Positions 45,628 to 56,375 are shown, counted from the stretch's first letter. The stretch: DNA of 64,000 nucleotides from Ignavibacteriales bacterium (GCA_016707585.1 JADJHL010000011.1:310001-374000); one strand, 5' to 3'. The notes: generated from the sequence alone by a model not told the origin. Translations and numbers: made by a program.

Positions 45628-46398
45628 ATGAATTTCAAAAACTCGGTCATCCTGCTTACTGGGGCATCCTCAGGAATCGGTTATCAGCTTGCAAAAGATT
45701 TTGCAAAAGAAGGTGCACAACTTGCATTAATTTCCCGCCGAGCAGATTTACTAGAATCATTAGCCGGTGAGATAAACCAAAACACATCAGTAAAATTTTA
45801 TAAATGCGATATAACGATTAAGGAAGAAGTACAAAAAACAATTTCGCAAATCAAAAATGATTTTGGGAAAATTGATATTGCATTTCTTAATTCCGGAGTT
45901 GCTTACAGATCAAGTGTTTTGGATTATACCTCAAAAGATGCTGAAACTACTTTTAATACAAATGTACTGGGTGCGGTGTATTGTATCGAACAAATCTTAC
46001 CAGAATTTATATCTGAAAAACGCGGAAGTATAGTTGGAGTTTCAAGTCTTGGCGATGGAAAAGGATTTCCTAAAAGTGGATTTTATTCTGCGAGCAAAGC
46101 AGCATTTACAATTTTGTTAGAGAGTTTACGAATCGAACTTAAAAAGTATAACGTAAAAGTTGTAACTGTAAAACCTGGTTTTGTTAAAACGGCAATGACA
46201 GATAAAAATGAATTTGAGATGCCGTTTTTAATGAGTGTTGAAAAAGCAAGCAAGATTATTATTGATGGATTAAAAAAAGATAAACGAATTATTGAATTTC
46301 CTTTCGGTACAACCGTAGGGGTAAAAATATTGCGAATAATGCCCACAAAATGGTTTGAGTATCTTACATCAAAAGATCCAAAACCTAAAAAGCAGTAA
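45628..46398 (+). CDS. Short-chain dehydrogenase/reductase
   Basis: The 256-residue SDR has the cofactor motif TGASSGIG, NSGV (NNAG variant), catalytic Ser in GVSSLG and Tyr/Lys in YSASKAA. It would catalyse NAD(P)-linked oxidoreduction; substrate unknown. The C-terminus includes a basic membrane-adjacent patch (MPTKWFEYLTSKDPKPKK) seen in DltE/YqjQ-like SDRs. It is transcribed away from the rpoN operon; a secreted protein gene follows after 35 bases. Confidence 0.85.
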   Translation: MNFKNSVILLTGASSGIGYQLAKDFAKEGAQLALISRRADLLESLAGEINQNTSVKFYKCDITIKEEVQKTISQIKNDFGKIDIAFLNSGVAYRSSVLDYTSKDAETTFNTNVLGAVYCIEQILPEFISEKRGSIVGVSSLGDGKGFPKSGFYSASKAAFTILLESLRIELKKYNVKVVTVKPGFVKTAMTDKNEFEMPFLMSVEKASKIIIDGLKKDKRIIEFPFGTTVGVKILRIMPTKWFEYLTSKDPKPKKQ

Positions 46399-46433
46399 AT
46401 AAATTTTATCAGCAAAATATTTTTGAGTTTAAA

Positions 46434-49400
46434 ATGATTAAGAAAATTTTCTTCCTTTCAATATTTATTTTTAATATAACTTTTTCACAAACTGATACAC
46501 TTTTAATTTTATCTGAAGTTATGTTTTCTCCAACTTCCGGTAATAACGAGTTTATTGAGATTTATAATTTAAGCAGCACACAATCTGTTGATCTTAGTGC
46601 TTACAAAATAAAATACTACTCTTCAACTGCTGATCAAATTGTTGATGCCGGATTTGGAACAACACTTTTACCAAATTCTTATGCAATAATTTTTGAAAAT
46701 GATTATGATATTCCAACCGGAATTTATAATGGATTAGTTCCTGCAAATGCGTTAATCTTAAAAATTACAGATAATAGTTTTGGCTCATCTGGAATGGCAA
46801 ATACAACAAGCAGACCATTGTGGATATTGAATGCAATCGATGATTCTGTGGATTATTATTTTTATTCTGCAAATAACTCAACAGCAATATCTGATGAAAA
46901 GAAAATATTAAATCAAGATTCACTACAAACAAATTGGGCAAACTCACTTGTTACAAATGGTACTCCAGGATTTACAAACTCAGTTACACCAACAAATTAC
47001 GATCTTGATTTATACTCATTAAGTTTTTCACCAGCAAACCCAATTGCAGGTGATGATGTTACAATAAATGTTAAGGTAAGAAATAATGGATTTTTAACTG
47101 CTAACAATTATTCCATTGAAATATTTAATGATTTAAATGCAGATTCTATAGGAGATATAAGCGAAAGAATTTTTACACAAAATTATTTTAATCTAATACC
47201 AGCTGATTCAATATCTGCCTCGACAATCTTGAGTGCTCTTAGTGCCGGTACTTATCAAATAATAGCTAAAGTTAATTTTGCAGAAGATCAGTTTCTAAAC
47301 AATAATTCTTTGATAGATCAGTTTACAGTTTTGCAACCTGGGAATAATTTTAATGATATTGTAATTAATGAAATTATGTATGCGCCTTCTTCTGGTGAAC
47401 CGGAGTGGATTGAGCTTTATAATAGAACTAATGAAGAAATAAATCTTAAGAACTGGAAACTTTCAGATGCCGCAACAACAATAACTATTACTAACGAAGA
47501 TAAAATTGTAAATCCAAATTCATTTATTGTTGCTACAAAAGATTCCACAATCCTTAATTATTATAATGTTCAATCAGAAATTATTGAAGCAAATGTACCA
47601 TCGTTAAATAATACTGGAGATGCAATTGTAATTAAAGATATAAATAGCTCAGTAATAGATTCAGTTTCGTATTTGCCAAGTTGGGGAGGAAATATTAATG
47701 GAAAATCTCTTGAAAGAATTTCTGTTGATTCATTAAGTAATCATCCTATGAACTGGGGTACTTCAATAAGTATTAACAAAGCAACTCCAGGAACTCCAAA
47801 CTCGCTAACTCCAAAAGATAATGATTTAGCAATCTCATCATTTAAATCTTTAACAGATTTTGGAATTGTTGGTGAAGAAATTCAGTTTGAGGTTGTGGCT
47901 AAAAATATTGGATTAAACCCATCAACTAATTTTGTTATAAATCTCTACCGAGATGCAAATCAGGATTCTATTATTCAACAGTCAGAATTGATTTCTTCGC
48001 AAAGTGGAAATTCAATCAATCAAAATGATAGCTCAGCTTTTAATTTTATCACAAACAATTTTGTATCTGGAAAAAATATCTTCATCTCATTTGTTGAGAT
48101 TTCGGTTGATGATGATACAACAAACAACAAAGTTTTTGCCAATGTTAACGGTGTATTCATAAATGAAGAGCGAAATGATATTGTTATAAACGAAATAATG
48201 TATGCTCCAGATTCTCCGCAGCCAGAATGGATTGAGATTTTTAATAGAAGTAATAAAACAATTGATCTGAAGAACTACCAGATTGCTGATGGCGGTGATA
48301 CGGTAAAAGTAATTAACCAAACTAAAGTGCTTAATCCAAACGAGTTTTTTGTAATTGCAAAAGATTCGACAATATTAAATTACTTTAACATAAGTTCTGA
48401 TTTTGCAATTGCAACTTTCCCATCATTAAATAATTCAGATGACAAAGTTATTTTGCTTGATTCGCTGAACCGGGTAATTGATTCACTACATTATCATTCG
48501 AGTTGGGGTGGAACAAACGGCAAATCACTTGAGCGAATCGATGTAAACATTTCATCAATTGATTCTTCAAACTGGAAAACTTCATCCAGCATTTTTCATG
48601 CAACTCCGGGAACTTATAATTCGGTGACTCAAAAAGATTATGATATTAAAGTTCAGAATATTTTGTTTGCACCAAAATATCCACTTAACGGTGATAATGT
48701 AAACATATCGACATTGATAAAAAATATTGGAAAGAGTTCAGCTCAATTTTTAATCAATCTTTATGAAGATACAAATCTTGATTCACTCCCAGATTTATTG
48801 ATAGAAACAATATCAAATCAAAATCTTGCAGTAAATGATTCATCAACTTATCAATTCAATTATCAAATTCAGAATCTTCAAAGCAAAAAAGGGTTTTTCA
48901 TAAAAGTTGTTTTTAATCAAGACCAGGACACAACAAATAATTTTTACTATAACACAATTGAGCCGGGATTTCCAAACCAAACAATTGTTGTTAATGAAAT
49001 TATGTTTGCACCATTTGGTGGCGAGCCTGAATGGATTGAACTTTATAATAATTCAGATGTTGAAATCAATTTAAAAGATTGGACAATCTGGGATGTTGTT
49101 ACAACTCCAGTTAAAGCTACAATTAAAAATGATTTTGTAATTCTAGCAAAAAGTTTTGCAGTGTTAACTAAAGATTCATCAATAACAAATTATCACAGAT
49201 TGATTTCTTCGCCAATATTAGAAATATCTTTACCATCATTTAATAATGATGAAGATGGTGTTGTGTTAAAAGATAATCGTGGAATTACAATTGATTCGGT
49301 TCTTTATCTAAACCAGTGGGGCGGAACAAATGGATTTTCAATTGAAAGAATTTCTACAACTGGTTTATCAAACAATCAATTAAATTGGGCAAGTAGTTTG

Positions 49401-51107
49401 GATATTGAACAAAGCACTCCTGGAAGAATTAATAGTATTACTCCCAAAGAATTTGATTTATCAGTAAATAATATTTTATTCACTCCAAGATTCCCAACAA
49501 ATGGAGATAATGTTTCGATAGCGGCTAAGATTAAAAATAATGGACACCAATTAGCGCAAAGTTTTATAACCGAATTTTATATCGATACTGATTCAAACAA
49601 TGTTGTTGATTTACTTTTAAGTTCTGTTTCTTCTTCTAACTTAAATTCTGGTGATTCGATATTAGTTACTGCAACTTCGCAAATTCAAAACTTGCAGAAA
49701 GAAATTCTTACTGCTGTTAGAGTTGTTTATGTTTCTGATGAAGATACGTTGAACAATTATTATGAAAAATATATTCAACCTGGATTTGCTGAAAATATAG
49801 TTAAGATAAACGAAGTAATGTACAATCCTTCTGATAACAAACCAGAGTGGGTTGAGTTTGTAAATGCAAGCTCTGATTCAATTAACATAAAAAACTGGTT
49901 TGTAAGTGATGTCTTAACTACTCCAACAAAAAATATTATAACTGGTGAAGCTGTTTACATAAATCCTAATGAATTATTTATTGTTGCGAGAGATACATCA
50001 TTCAGTTCTGCTTATCCAAATGTAATCTCAAAAATATTTTTTGCAAACTTTGGAAGTCTCGGCAACACTTCCGATGGAATTGTAATATATGATTTTAGAA
50101 ATGGAATTATCGATAGTTTATTTTACCGTTCAAGCTGGGGCGGAAATAAAGGCTACTCATTAGAAAGAATTTCATTAAATGAACAAACTAACGACAGCAC
50201 AAATTGGGTTACATCACTTGATGTTAATGGAAGCACGCCGGGAAGAATAAACTCTATTAATAGTGTTCCATCTTATGAAAGAAATGATCTTGTAATAAAT
50301 GAAATAATGTATGATCCTGAAACTAACAATAGCGAGTACATTGAGTTTTATAACTTAAGTTCTGATTCAGTTAATATTGGCGGCTGGAGTATTGAAGACG
50401 AAAATGGAAACTCTTATAATTTGTCTGAAACAAGTTTTATTGTTGCTCCAAAAGAATATTTTATTTTGATTGCTGATTCTTCTGCAATTACTGAATACAA
50501 TCTTTTCGATTATACAAATAAAAATATTATTGGCGAATCGAGTCTTGGACTTTTAAACACAGGCGAACTTATCTTATTAAAAGATGTTAGAGGAAATGTT
50601 ATTGATTCTATATTTTATGTTGATGATTGGAACAACAGAAATATTGCATCAACACAAAACAAATCTTTGGAAAGAATCAATCCAAATCTAAACGGAAATG
50701 ATCCATTAAACTGGAGTACGTGTGTAAACTCAATTGGCGGAACTCCCGGAAATCAAAACAGTATCTTTGCAGAAAATTTAAACGGTGAAAAAAATATTTC
50801 TGTAAATCCAAATCCTTTTTCTCCTGATAATGATGGCTTTGAGGATTTTACTATTATCAATTACAACTTAACACAAACAATTTCACAAGTAAGAATAAAA
50901 ATATTTGATAGCAAAGGAAGATCGGTTCGTACCTTACTTAATAATCAAGCAAGCGGACAAAACGGCTCAGTAATATTTGATGGACTTGATGAAGAAGGTA
51001 AAGCTCTGCGAATTGGAATTTATATAATCTTTCTTGAAGCATTAAATGATAATTCTGGAGTTGTTGAAACTTTAAAAACGGTTGTTGTGGTAGCTAGAAA
51101 ACTTTAA
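46434..51107 (+). CDS. Giant secreted lamin-tail repeat protein
   Basis: The 1557-residue protein has a signal peptide (to ITFSQ) and six lamin-tail domains, each opening with (V/L)-INE-(I/V)-M-(Y/F) and a following PEWIE(L/I)(Y/F)N. They start near residues 24, 312, 583, 850, 1123 and 1284. Between most of them lie CARDB-like Ig domains (xGDxVNI...NxG). The C-terminal domain (VNPNPFSPDNDGFEDF, then a FlgD-like Ig fold) is a sorting/attachment type different from the NYPNPFNP tails. Lamin-tail domains in bacteria are found in secreted nucleases and surface adhesins. No catalytic domain is visible, so a structural or adhesive role is likely. Confidence 0.88.
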   Translation: MIKKIFFLSIFIFNITFSQTDTLLILSEVMFSPTSGNNEFIEIYNLSSTQSVDLSAYKIKYYSSTADQIVDAGFGTTLLPNSYAIIFENDYDIPTGIYNGLVPANALILKITDNSFGSSGMANTTSRPLWILNAIDDSVDYYFYSANNSTAISDEKKILNQDSLQTNWANSLVTNGTPGFTNSVTPTNYDLDLYSLSFSPANPIAGDDVTINVKVRNNGFLTANNYSIEIFNDLNADSIGDISERIFTQNYFNLIPADSISASTILSALSAGTYQIIAKVNFAEDQFLNNNSLIDQFTVLQPGNNFNDIVINEIMYAPSSGEPEWIELYNRTNEEINLKNWKLSDAATTITITNEDKIVNPNSFIVATKDSTILNYYNVQSEIIEANVPSLNNTGDAIVIKDINSSVIDSVSYLPSWGGNINGKSLERISVDSLSNHPMNWGTSISINKATPGTPNSLTPKDNDLAISSFKSLTDFGIVGEEIQFEVVAKNIGLNPSTNFVINLYRDANQDSIIQQSELISSQSGNSINQNDSSAFNFITNNFVSGKNIFISFVEISVDDDTTNNKVFANVNGVFINEERNDIVINEIMYAPDSPQPEWIEIFNRSNKTIDLKNYQIADGGDTVKVINQTKVLNPNEFFVIAKDSTILNYFNISSDFAIATFPSLNNSDDKVILLDSLNRVIDSLHYHSSWGGTNGKSLERIDVNISSIDSSNWKTSSSIFHATPGTYNSVTQKDYDIKVQNILFAPKYPLNGDNVNISTLIKNIGKSSAQFLINLYEDTNLDSLPDLLIETISNQNLAVNDSSTYQFNYQIQNLQSKKGFFIKVVFNQDQDTTNNFYYNTIEPGFPNQTIVVNEIMFAPFGGEPEWIELYNNSDVEINLKDWTIWDVVTTPVKATIKNDFVILAKSFAVLTKDSSITNYHRLISSPILEISLPSFNNDEDGVVLKDNRGITIDSVLYLNQWGGTNGFSIERISTTGLSNNQLNWASSLDIEQSTPGRINSITPKEFDLSVNNILFTPRFPTNGDNVSIAAKIKNNGHQLAQSFITEFYIDTDSNNVVDLLLSSVSSSNLNSGDSILVTATSQIQNLQKEILTAVRVVYVSDEDTLNNYYEKYIQPGFAENIVKINEVMYNPSDNKPEWVEFVNASSDSINIKNWFVSDVLTTPTKNIITGEAVYINPNELFIVARDTSFSSAYPNVISKIFFANFGSLGNTSDGIVIYDFRNGIIDSLFYRSSWGGNKGYSLERISLNEQTNDSTNWVTSLDVNGSTPGRINSINSVPSYERNDLVINEIMYDPETNNSEYIEFYNLSSDSVNIGGWSIEDENGNSYNLSETSFIVAPKEYFILIADSSAITEYNLFDYTNKNIIGESSLGLLNTGELILLKDVRGNVIDSIFYVDDWNNRNIASTQNKSLERINPNLNGNDPLNWSTCVNSIGGTPGNQNSIFAENLNGEKNISVNPNPFSPDNDGFEDFTIINYNLTQTISQVRIKIFDSKGRSVRTLLNNQASGQNGSVIFDGLDEEGKALRIGIYIIFLEALNDNSGVVETLKTVVVVARKL

Positions 51108-51202
51108 TTGGAGTCCACTTTAAACTTAGTCTCCACTTTTCCTTAAAGGTCTGTATATCATTTGTCAATTCCGTATTTTAAATCAACAATAGAATGAATT
51201 AA

Positions 51203-52492
51203 ATGCAAAACATCTTACCAAAAACTATTTTACTAATTGTAATTATTACAATGATAATTTTTAATTATTCATTTCCACAAGAACGCACAAAAATTATTAA
51301 TGGAAAAATAGTTGAAGTTGATAAATGTGGATTCCCGATCGATGATTCATATCTACCAAAATATATTTCTCCGGAATATATGGGTTATAGTTATGATAGT
51401 TTGTTGGCTGATTTAGAACAATGGCGATTAAGTGATTATGTAAAAATTGATTCAATTGGATTAAGCGTACAGGGGAGACCATTGTGGCAATTAACAATTT
51501 CAAGTGATCCCAATGATGTGGAAGACAAAAGAGTTGTGCACATTCACGCAAGAACTCATCCGCAGGAAACAGAAGGCTTTTATGTTACTGATGAAATTAT
51601 AAAAATTCTTTTATCAGAAAATAACTTTGCACAAACAGTAAGATCAAATTGTGTTTTCTATATTGTTCCAATGTATAATCCCGATGGAGTTGTGTTGGGT
51701 TATCCAAGAAAAAATGCTAATAATATCGATCTTGAAGCAAACTGGTTTACATTTCCAAACCAACCAGAAGTTGCAGCACTTAAAGCGCGTTTTACACAAC
51801 TTATGTCTTCAGCAAATCCGATTGAGGTAATGTTAAACATGCATTCCGATTCAGATTGTGCAAGATTTTTTGTTTGTCATGATTCCGCCGGAACTTCGCC
51901 ACTTTATTATTCTTTAGAAGAAAATTTTATTGAAGGAATAAGAGCTTATTATTTAACCGGAATTCTTCCTTGGGATTCAGTTGTTACTTGGCAAGGTGGT
52001 AATCCTTTAAAATATCCTGAAAGCTGGTTCTGGTTAAATTACGCTGCAAGTGTAATGGCGCTTACTTACGAAGATATGTATCAATGTTCGCTAACAGGAA
52101 ATTTTAATGTAACAGCAAATGCAATTTTGCACGGAGTAATGGATTACATGAATATTGTAACTGATGTTGAGCAAGTTACCGAAGTAACTCCAAAACAATT
52201 TTTATTACAACAAAATTATCCAAACCCGTTTAATCCAAACACAAAAATAAGTTGGCAATCTCCAATAAGTGGTCATCAAACATTAAAAGTATATGATGTA
52301 CTTGGAAATGAAGTTGCTACTCTTGTTAATGAATATCGAAACGCTGGAAGCAATGAAATTGATTTCAATGTAGGGCGAGACTTCAGTCCTAACCTTGCAA
52401 GCGGTATTTATTTTTATCGCATAGCGATCCATTCGGACATACTGCAAGCAGGAGATTTTTTAGATACAAAGAAGATGATTTTGCTTAAATAA
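51203..52492 (+). CDS. Secreted M14 zinc carboxypeptidase with T9SS tail
   Basis: The 429-residue protein has a signal peptide (to YSFPQ), then an M14 domain (~60-315) with zinc ligands H119 and E122 (ARTHPQETEG), a further His in NMHSDSD, substrate-binding NPDGV, and the catalytic Glu in LTYEDM. It would remove C-terminal residues from peptides outside the cell. The sorting domain starts NYPNPFNPNTKI. This tail carries two in-frame inserts relative to the plain form: VGRDFSPN (see 52371) and AIHSDIL after FYR. Confidence 0.9.
   Translation: MQNILPKTILLIVIITMIIFNYSFPQERTKIINGKIVEVDKCGFPIDDSYLPKYISPEYMGYSYDSLLADLEQWRLSDYVKIDSIGLSVQGRPLWQLTISSDPNDVEDKRVVHIHARTHPQETEGFYVTDEIIKILLSENNFAQTVRSNCVFYIVPMYNPDGVVLGYPRKNANNIDLEANWFTFPNQPEVAALKARFTQLMSSANPIEVMLNMHSDSDCARFFVCHDSAGTSPLYYSLEENFIEGIRAYYLTGILPWDSVVTWQGGNPLKYPESWFWLNYAASVMALTYEDMYQCSLTGNFNVTANAILHGVMDYMNIVTDVEQVTEVTPKQFLLQQNYPNPFNPNTKISWQSPISGHQTLKVYDVLGNEVATLVNEYRNAGSNEIDFNVGRDFSPNLASGIYFYRIAIHSDILQAGDFLDTKKMILLK
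52371..52396. repeat. In-frame palindromic insert in sorting domain, copy 1 (decayed)
   Basis: TAGGGCGAGACTTCAGTCC and the following bases are a degenerate palindrome that encodes VGRDFSPN in the M14 protein tail. It aligns with copies 2 and 3 but retains only about 7 of 11 paired positions. Confidence 0.6.
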
Positions 52493-52594
52493 CATTTTTA
52501 AATCCTGATTTCAAATCAAGTATCATACAATATTGGCTAAAATATTTATACTATAATGAGTATTTTAGCTTCATAAACTAAGGCTGATACTTTA

Positions 52595-55500
52595 ATGAAA
52601 ATAAAATTTACATTCCTTAAAAAAATAATTGTAATTGCAATTCTTATCCTGCCCAAATTTATATCCGCGCAGTCGCTTTTTATAAATGAATTTATGGCTT
52701 CAAACTCAAGTACCATAACAGATCCAGACTATAATAATTATGCAGATTGGATTGAGATATATAATTCGGGCTCTACACAAATAAATTTAAAAGATTATTT
52801 TATAACTGATGATTTATTGCAGCCACAAAAATTTAAAATTCAAATTGATTTATTTATCCAACCAAATGGTTACGTTGTAATTTGGGCAGATGATGCAAAT
52901 ACAGGAAATCATACAAACTTTAAACTAAGTGCTGATGGAGAAAATCTTGGATTGTTTAACCCTGCACTTGAGTTGCTTGATATATTAACATTTGGTTTGC
53001 AGCAAACTGATGTTTCTAAAGGCAGATATCCAAATGGAAATAACAATTGGTTTTATTTTTCTTCCACAACACCGGGTACAGCAAATCTAGAATCAGGAAT
53101 TATCAATCTGCTTTCAGCACCATCAATTTCGTATCAAAGTGGATTTTATAATTCATCTATTTCAGTTTCTATATCACACAACATTTCTGATGTAACAATT
53201 AAATATACTCTGGATGGCTCTGTGCCAATTTCATCCAGTACAACGTACACGATACCAGTACAAATGGATTCAACATCAGTGTTAAGTGTTAAAGCATTTA
53301 AAGATGGATACACACCAAGTAAAACTGAAACAAGAACTTATTTAATTAATGTTGAAACTGATTTGCCGGTTTTTTCAATCGTTACAAATCCAGCAAACTT
53401 TTTTAGTGATACTTCAGGAATTTATGTTGCCGGCACAAATGGAATAATTGGTAATTGCAGCAATCAACCTAGAAACTGGAATCAAGATTGGGAAAGACCA
53501 ATTTCACTTGAGTTTTTTGAATCTGATAAATCACTTGCATTTAAAGTTAATGCCGGCGTAAAAATTAATGGTGGATGCAGCAGGTTATATCCGGAAAAAT
53601 CGTTAGCGATATTTTTAAGATCAGAATATGGTGATGATAAACTTCACTACCGTTTGTTTAATGATATTCCTGTTTATGAGTTTGATAATTTTATTTTGCG
53701 CAGCTCGGGCCAGGATTGGTGGAGAACGATGTTTAGAGATGCAATGGTTCAAACGCTTGTAGAAAAAGGTATGAAGCTGGATTATCAGGATTATCGTCCA
53801 TCCATTTTATTTATAAATGGTGCTTACTGGGGAATTCATAACATAAGAGAAAAACTAAATGAAAGTTATGTGTATTATCATCACGGCGTAAACAAAGATA
53901 ATATTGATCTTATAGAAATAAGCAAAGGCACCGATGCTAACAATGGTGATACCGATGCATACAATGATATGATTGATTTTCTTACAACAAAAAATATGGC
54001 GTATCAACCTAATTATGATTATATAAAATCGATTGTAGATATTAATGAATATATCGATTACCAGGTGGCACAAATTTTTTCTGCTAATGGTGATTGGCCT
54101 GGATCAAATATGAAATTGTGGCGCGAAAAAGTTGAAGGTTCTAAATGGCGATGGATGATTTATGATCTTGATTTTACTTTTGGCGGTAACGCACAAGGAT
54201 TGGCAACAACAAACACGTTAGCACAAGCAACAGCAACAAACGGACCTGATTGGCCCAATCCGCCTTGGTCAACTTTAATGTTAAGAAAGTTGTTAGATAA
54301 TTCTGAGTTCAAAAATGAATTTATACAGCGTTTTGCTGCGCACATGAATACAACTTTTGAAACAAATCATGTACTCTCTGTAATTGATAGTATGAGTCAG
54401 AATATTGCAACAGAAATTCCAAAACATAAAATGAGATGGCCGCAATCAATTTCATTTGGCAATAGCTGGCAAGAACTAATTGATATAATGAGAAACTTTG
54501 CGATTGATAGAGCTGAAAATGTAAGAAGTCATTTTTATACTAAGTTTGGTATAAGCGGATCAAGCAATCTAAACATAAGTAGAAATAATCCTGAGTGGGG
54601 AAAAGTTTTTACAAATAATGTTGAAATAAAAAATAATGGTTCAGCAAATATTTTTTTTAAGAATGTTCCTGTTAGAATAAAAGCTTTACCAATGCCGGGT
54701 TATCGTTTTGTAAATTGGCAAGGTGTATCAAGTTCAACATCACCGGAAATATTTATTACGCTTGATAATAACTCAACTTTAACTGCAATCTTTGAACCTG
54801 CTGATTTAAGTATTATTTCAGTTGTGATAAATGAAATCAATTATAATTCATCGCCGGTTTTTGATACAGAAGATTGGGTGGAACTTTACAATCCCGATGA
54901 TCAACAAATAAATTTAACAGGATGGAAAATATTTGATAGCGATAGCACTCAACAATTTGTTTTTCCGGATGAAACAATAATTGCTGCAAAAGATTATTTA
55001 GTTGTTTGTTGTGATACAACAAAATTTAAAATCCTCCATCCAGAATTAAATAAGATTATTGGAAACATAGATTTTGGGTTAAGTAGTACAGGAGAGCAAA
55101 TTAAATTAAAAGATAATTCAGAAAACATAATTGATAATGTAACATATTCATCAAGTGGTTTGTGGAGCACCTTACCAAACGGTAATGGACCAACTTTAGC
55201 ATTAGTCAATCCGCAATTAGATAATTCTTTAGCTGCAAGTTGGAGGGCATCAAATCTTTATGGAACTCCTTGTTCTTTAAATGATGTTTATACAAAAGTC
55301 GAACAAGAAAATAATTTTATTCCTGCTGATTTTATTTTATTTCAAAACTATCCAAATCCATTTAATCCTTCTACAACTATCAGGTATCAGTTACCAGTAA
55401 ATAGTAATGTAACTTTAAAGATATATGATATCCTTGGAAGGGAAGTTTCAACATTAGTAAATGAATATCTCAATGCAGGAAGTTATGAGATTGATTTCAA

Positions 55501-55603
55501 TGTAGGGCAGAACTCCAGTCCTGCCCTTGCTAGTGGAATTTATTTTTATAAGATACAAGCAGGTGATTATGTTGAAACAAAGAAGATGATATTATTAAAA
55601 TAA
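52595..55603 (+). CDS. CotH-kinase-domain secreted protein with lamin-tail and T9SS domains
   Basis: The 1002-residue protein has a signal peptide (to ISAQ), lamin-tail domain 1 (~26-160), a chitobiase/hexosaminidase-C-like domain (~170-250, VTIKYTLDGSVP), a CotH domain (~255-620: NFILRSSGQDWWRTMFRDAM, FINGAYWGIHNIREKL, WRWMIYDLDFTFG), an InlB-like repeat (VPVRIKALPMPGYRF...), lamin-tail domain 2 (~745-880) and a sorting domain NYPNPFNPSTTI. CotH proteins are secreted atypical kinases that phosphorylate proteins in the spore coat; here a surface role is likely. The Asp of MIYDLDF is the candidate metal ligand. Confidence 0.9.
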   Translation: MKIKFTFLKKIIVIAILILPKFISAQSLFINEFMASNSSTITDPDYNNYADWIEIYNSGSTQINLKDYFITDDLLQPQKFKIQIDLFIQPNGYVVIWADDANTGNHTNFKLSADGENLGLFNPALELLDILTFGLQQTDVSKGRYPNGNNNWFYFSSTTPGTANLESGIINLLSAPSISYQSGFYNSSISVSISHNISDVTIKYTLDGSVPISSSTTYTIPVQMDSTSVLSVKAFKDGYTPSKTETRTYLINVETDLPVFSIVTNPANFFSDTSGIYVAGTNGIIGNCSNQPRNWNQDWERPISLEFFESDKSLAFKVNAGVKINGGCSRLYPEKSLAIFLRSEYGDDKLHYRLFNDIPVYEFDNFILRSSGQDWWRTMFRDAMVQTLVEKGMKLDYQDYRPSILFINGAYWGIHNIREKLNESYVYYHHGVNKDNIDLIEISKGTDANNGDTDAYNDMIDFLTTKNMAYQPNYDYIKSIVDINEYIDYQVAQIFSANGDWPGSNMKLWREKVEGSKWRWMIYDLDFTFGGNAQGLATTNTLAQATATNGPDWPNPPWSTLMLRKLLDNSEFKNEFIQRFAAHMNTTFETNHVLSVIDSMSQNIATEIPKHKMRWPQSISFGNSWQELIDIMRNFAIDRAENVRSHFYTKFGISGSSNLNISRNNPEWGKVFTNNVEIKNNGSANIFFKNVPVRIKALPMPGYRFVNWQGVSSSTSPEIFITLDNNSTLTAIFEPADLSIISVVINEINYNSSPVFDTEDWVELYNPDDQQINLTGWKIFDSDSTQQFVFPDETIIAAKDYLVVCCDTTKFKILHPELNKIIGNIDFGLSSTGEQIKLKDNSENIIDNVTYSSSGLWSTLPNGNGPTLALVNPQLDNSLAASWRASNLYGTPCSLNDVYTKVEQENNFIPADFILFQNYPNPFNPSTTIRYQLPVNSNVTLKIYDILGREVSTLVNEYLNAGSYEIDFNVGQNSSPALASGIYFYKIQAGDYVETKKMILLK
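55504..55527. repeat. In-frame palindromic insert in sorting domain, copy 2
   Basis: Arms AGGGCAGAACT and AGTCCTGCCCT flank CC, pairing at 10 of 11 positions. It encodes part of VGQNSSPAL in the CotH protein tail. Confidence 0.75.
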
Positions 55604-55612
55604 ACTTTGCTG

Positions 55613-55672
55613 CTCTGCGTCTTTGTGAGAAACAAAAAGCACATTTCACGCAAAGACGCTGAGTCGCGGAGA
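55613..55672. repeat. CTCTGCGTCTTTG palindromic element, copy 1
   Basis: Inverted arms CTCTGCGTCTTTGTGAGAA and TTTCACGCAAAGACGCTGAG lie right after the CotH gene stop. The same element follows the beta-helix gene at 58905. Confidence 0.8.
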
Positions 55673-55691
55673 AAAAATCTAAATCTCACTT

Positions 55692-56375
55692 TCAATTTTT
55701 CTTTTTTACTTCTTTTTTTCTTCTCAAAAAACTCTGATCAAAAAAGCTATTGCACTTATTAACATTACCAGGGTATAAGTAACCTATGTAATGTAAATTC
55801 TTAATCAATTGAAGCTCAAGATTCTTTCTTTTCTGTCTGGTTGTTGTTTTCTTCTCTGCAACTTCTCCCTTTTTCTTAAGCTGGTTCGATCTCGCTTCTT
55901 TAAATTCTTCTAAAAGTGTTTGTGCAAGGTTTTTTATACTATCACCAAAAACATTGTTGTGTCTGGCGGCTGCTTTGTAAAATCTTTCCATTATCTTTTC
56001 TGCATTTGTAAGATTTAAGTGCCAGTATTCTTTCATCTTGTTTGGAAAAAACTCCTGGTACTCAGCAGACTTTTTACCAAACTGAGCACGTACTAATCCT
56101 TCACTACTGCTTATAAATTGCTTAAACTCCTTCAGGACTTTTGTTACAGAAATTGTAAGTCCCTGCTGAACAGCAAAGTTTTGGTCTTCATCATTGATAG
56201 AACCAAAGTAGCTGTCAAAAACATTTTGTGTATCTTCTATAAACTGGTTGAACTCTCCGCCGCTGTTATTTGATGATAATCTTTGCAGGTGTATCTCTGC
56301 AAACTTGCGGATGTTGAAATCACTGATTAGCCTGGTGGCAAAATGATTCTTAAATAGGATATTAAAATCTAGCAT
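55692..56375 (-). CDS. Uncharacterised soluble helical protein
   Basis: Not recognised. The 227-residue protein has no signal peptide and is predicted mainly helical, with a Lys/Arg-rich stretch (~170-187, KKKGEVAEKKTTTRQKRKN) and a basic C-terminal tail (RRKKEVKKKN). A conserved-looking LHYIGYLYPGNVNKCNSFFDQSF block precedes the tail. The basic regions allow nucleic-acid binding, but this is a guess. The gene is preceded by an extremely AT-rich 42-bp-periodic region and followed by a repeat, features of an accessory gene. Confidence 0.6.
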   Translation of the reverse strand: MLDFNILFKNHFATRLISDFNIRKFAEIHLQRLSSNNSGGEFNQFIEDTQNVFDSYFGSINDEDQNFAVQQGLTISVTKVLKEFKQFISSSEGLVRAQFGKKSAEYQEFFPNKMKEYWHLNLTNAEKIMERFYKAAARHNNVFGDSIKNLAQTLLEEFKEARSNQLKKKGEVAEKKTTTRQKRKNLELQLIKNLHYIGYLYPGNVNKCNSFFDQSFLRRKKEVKKKN

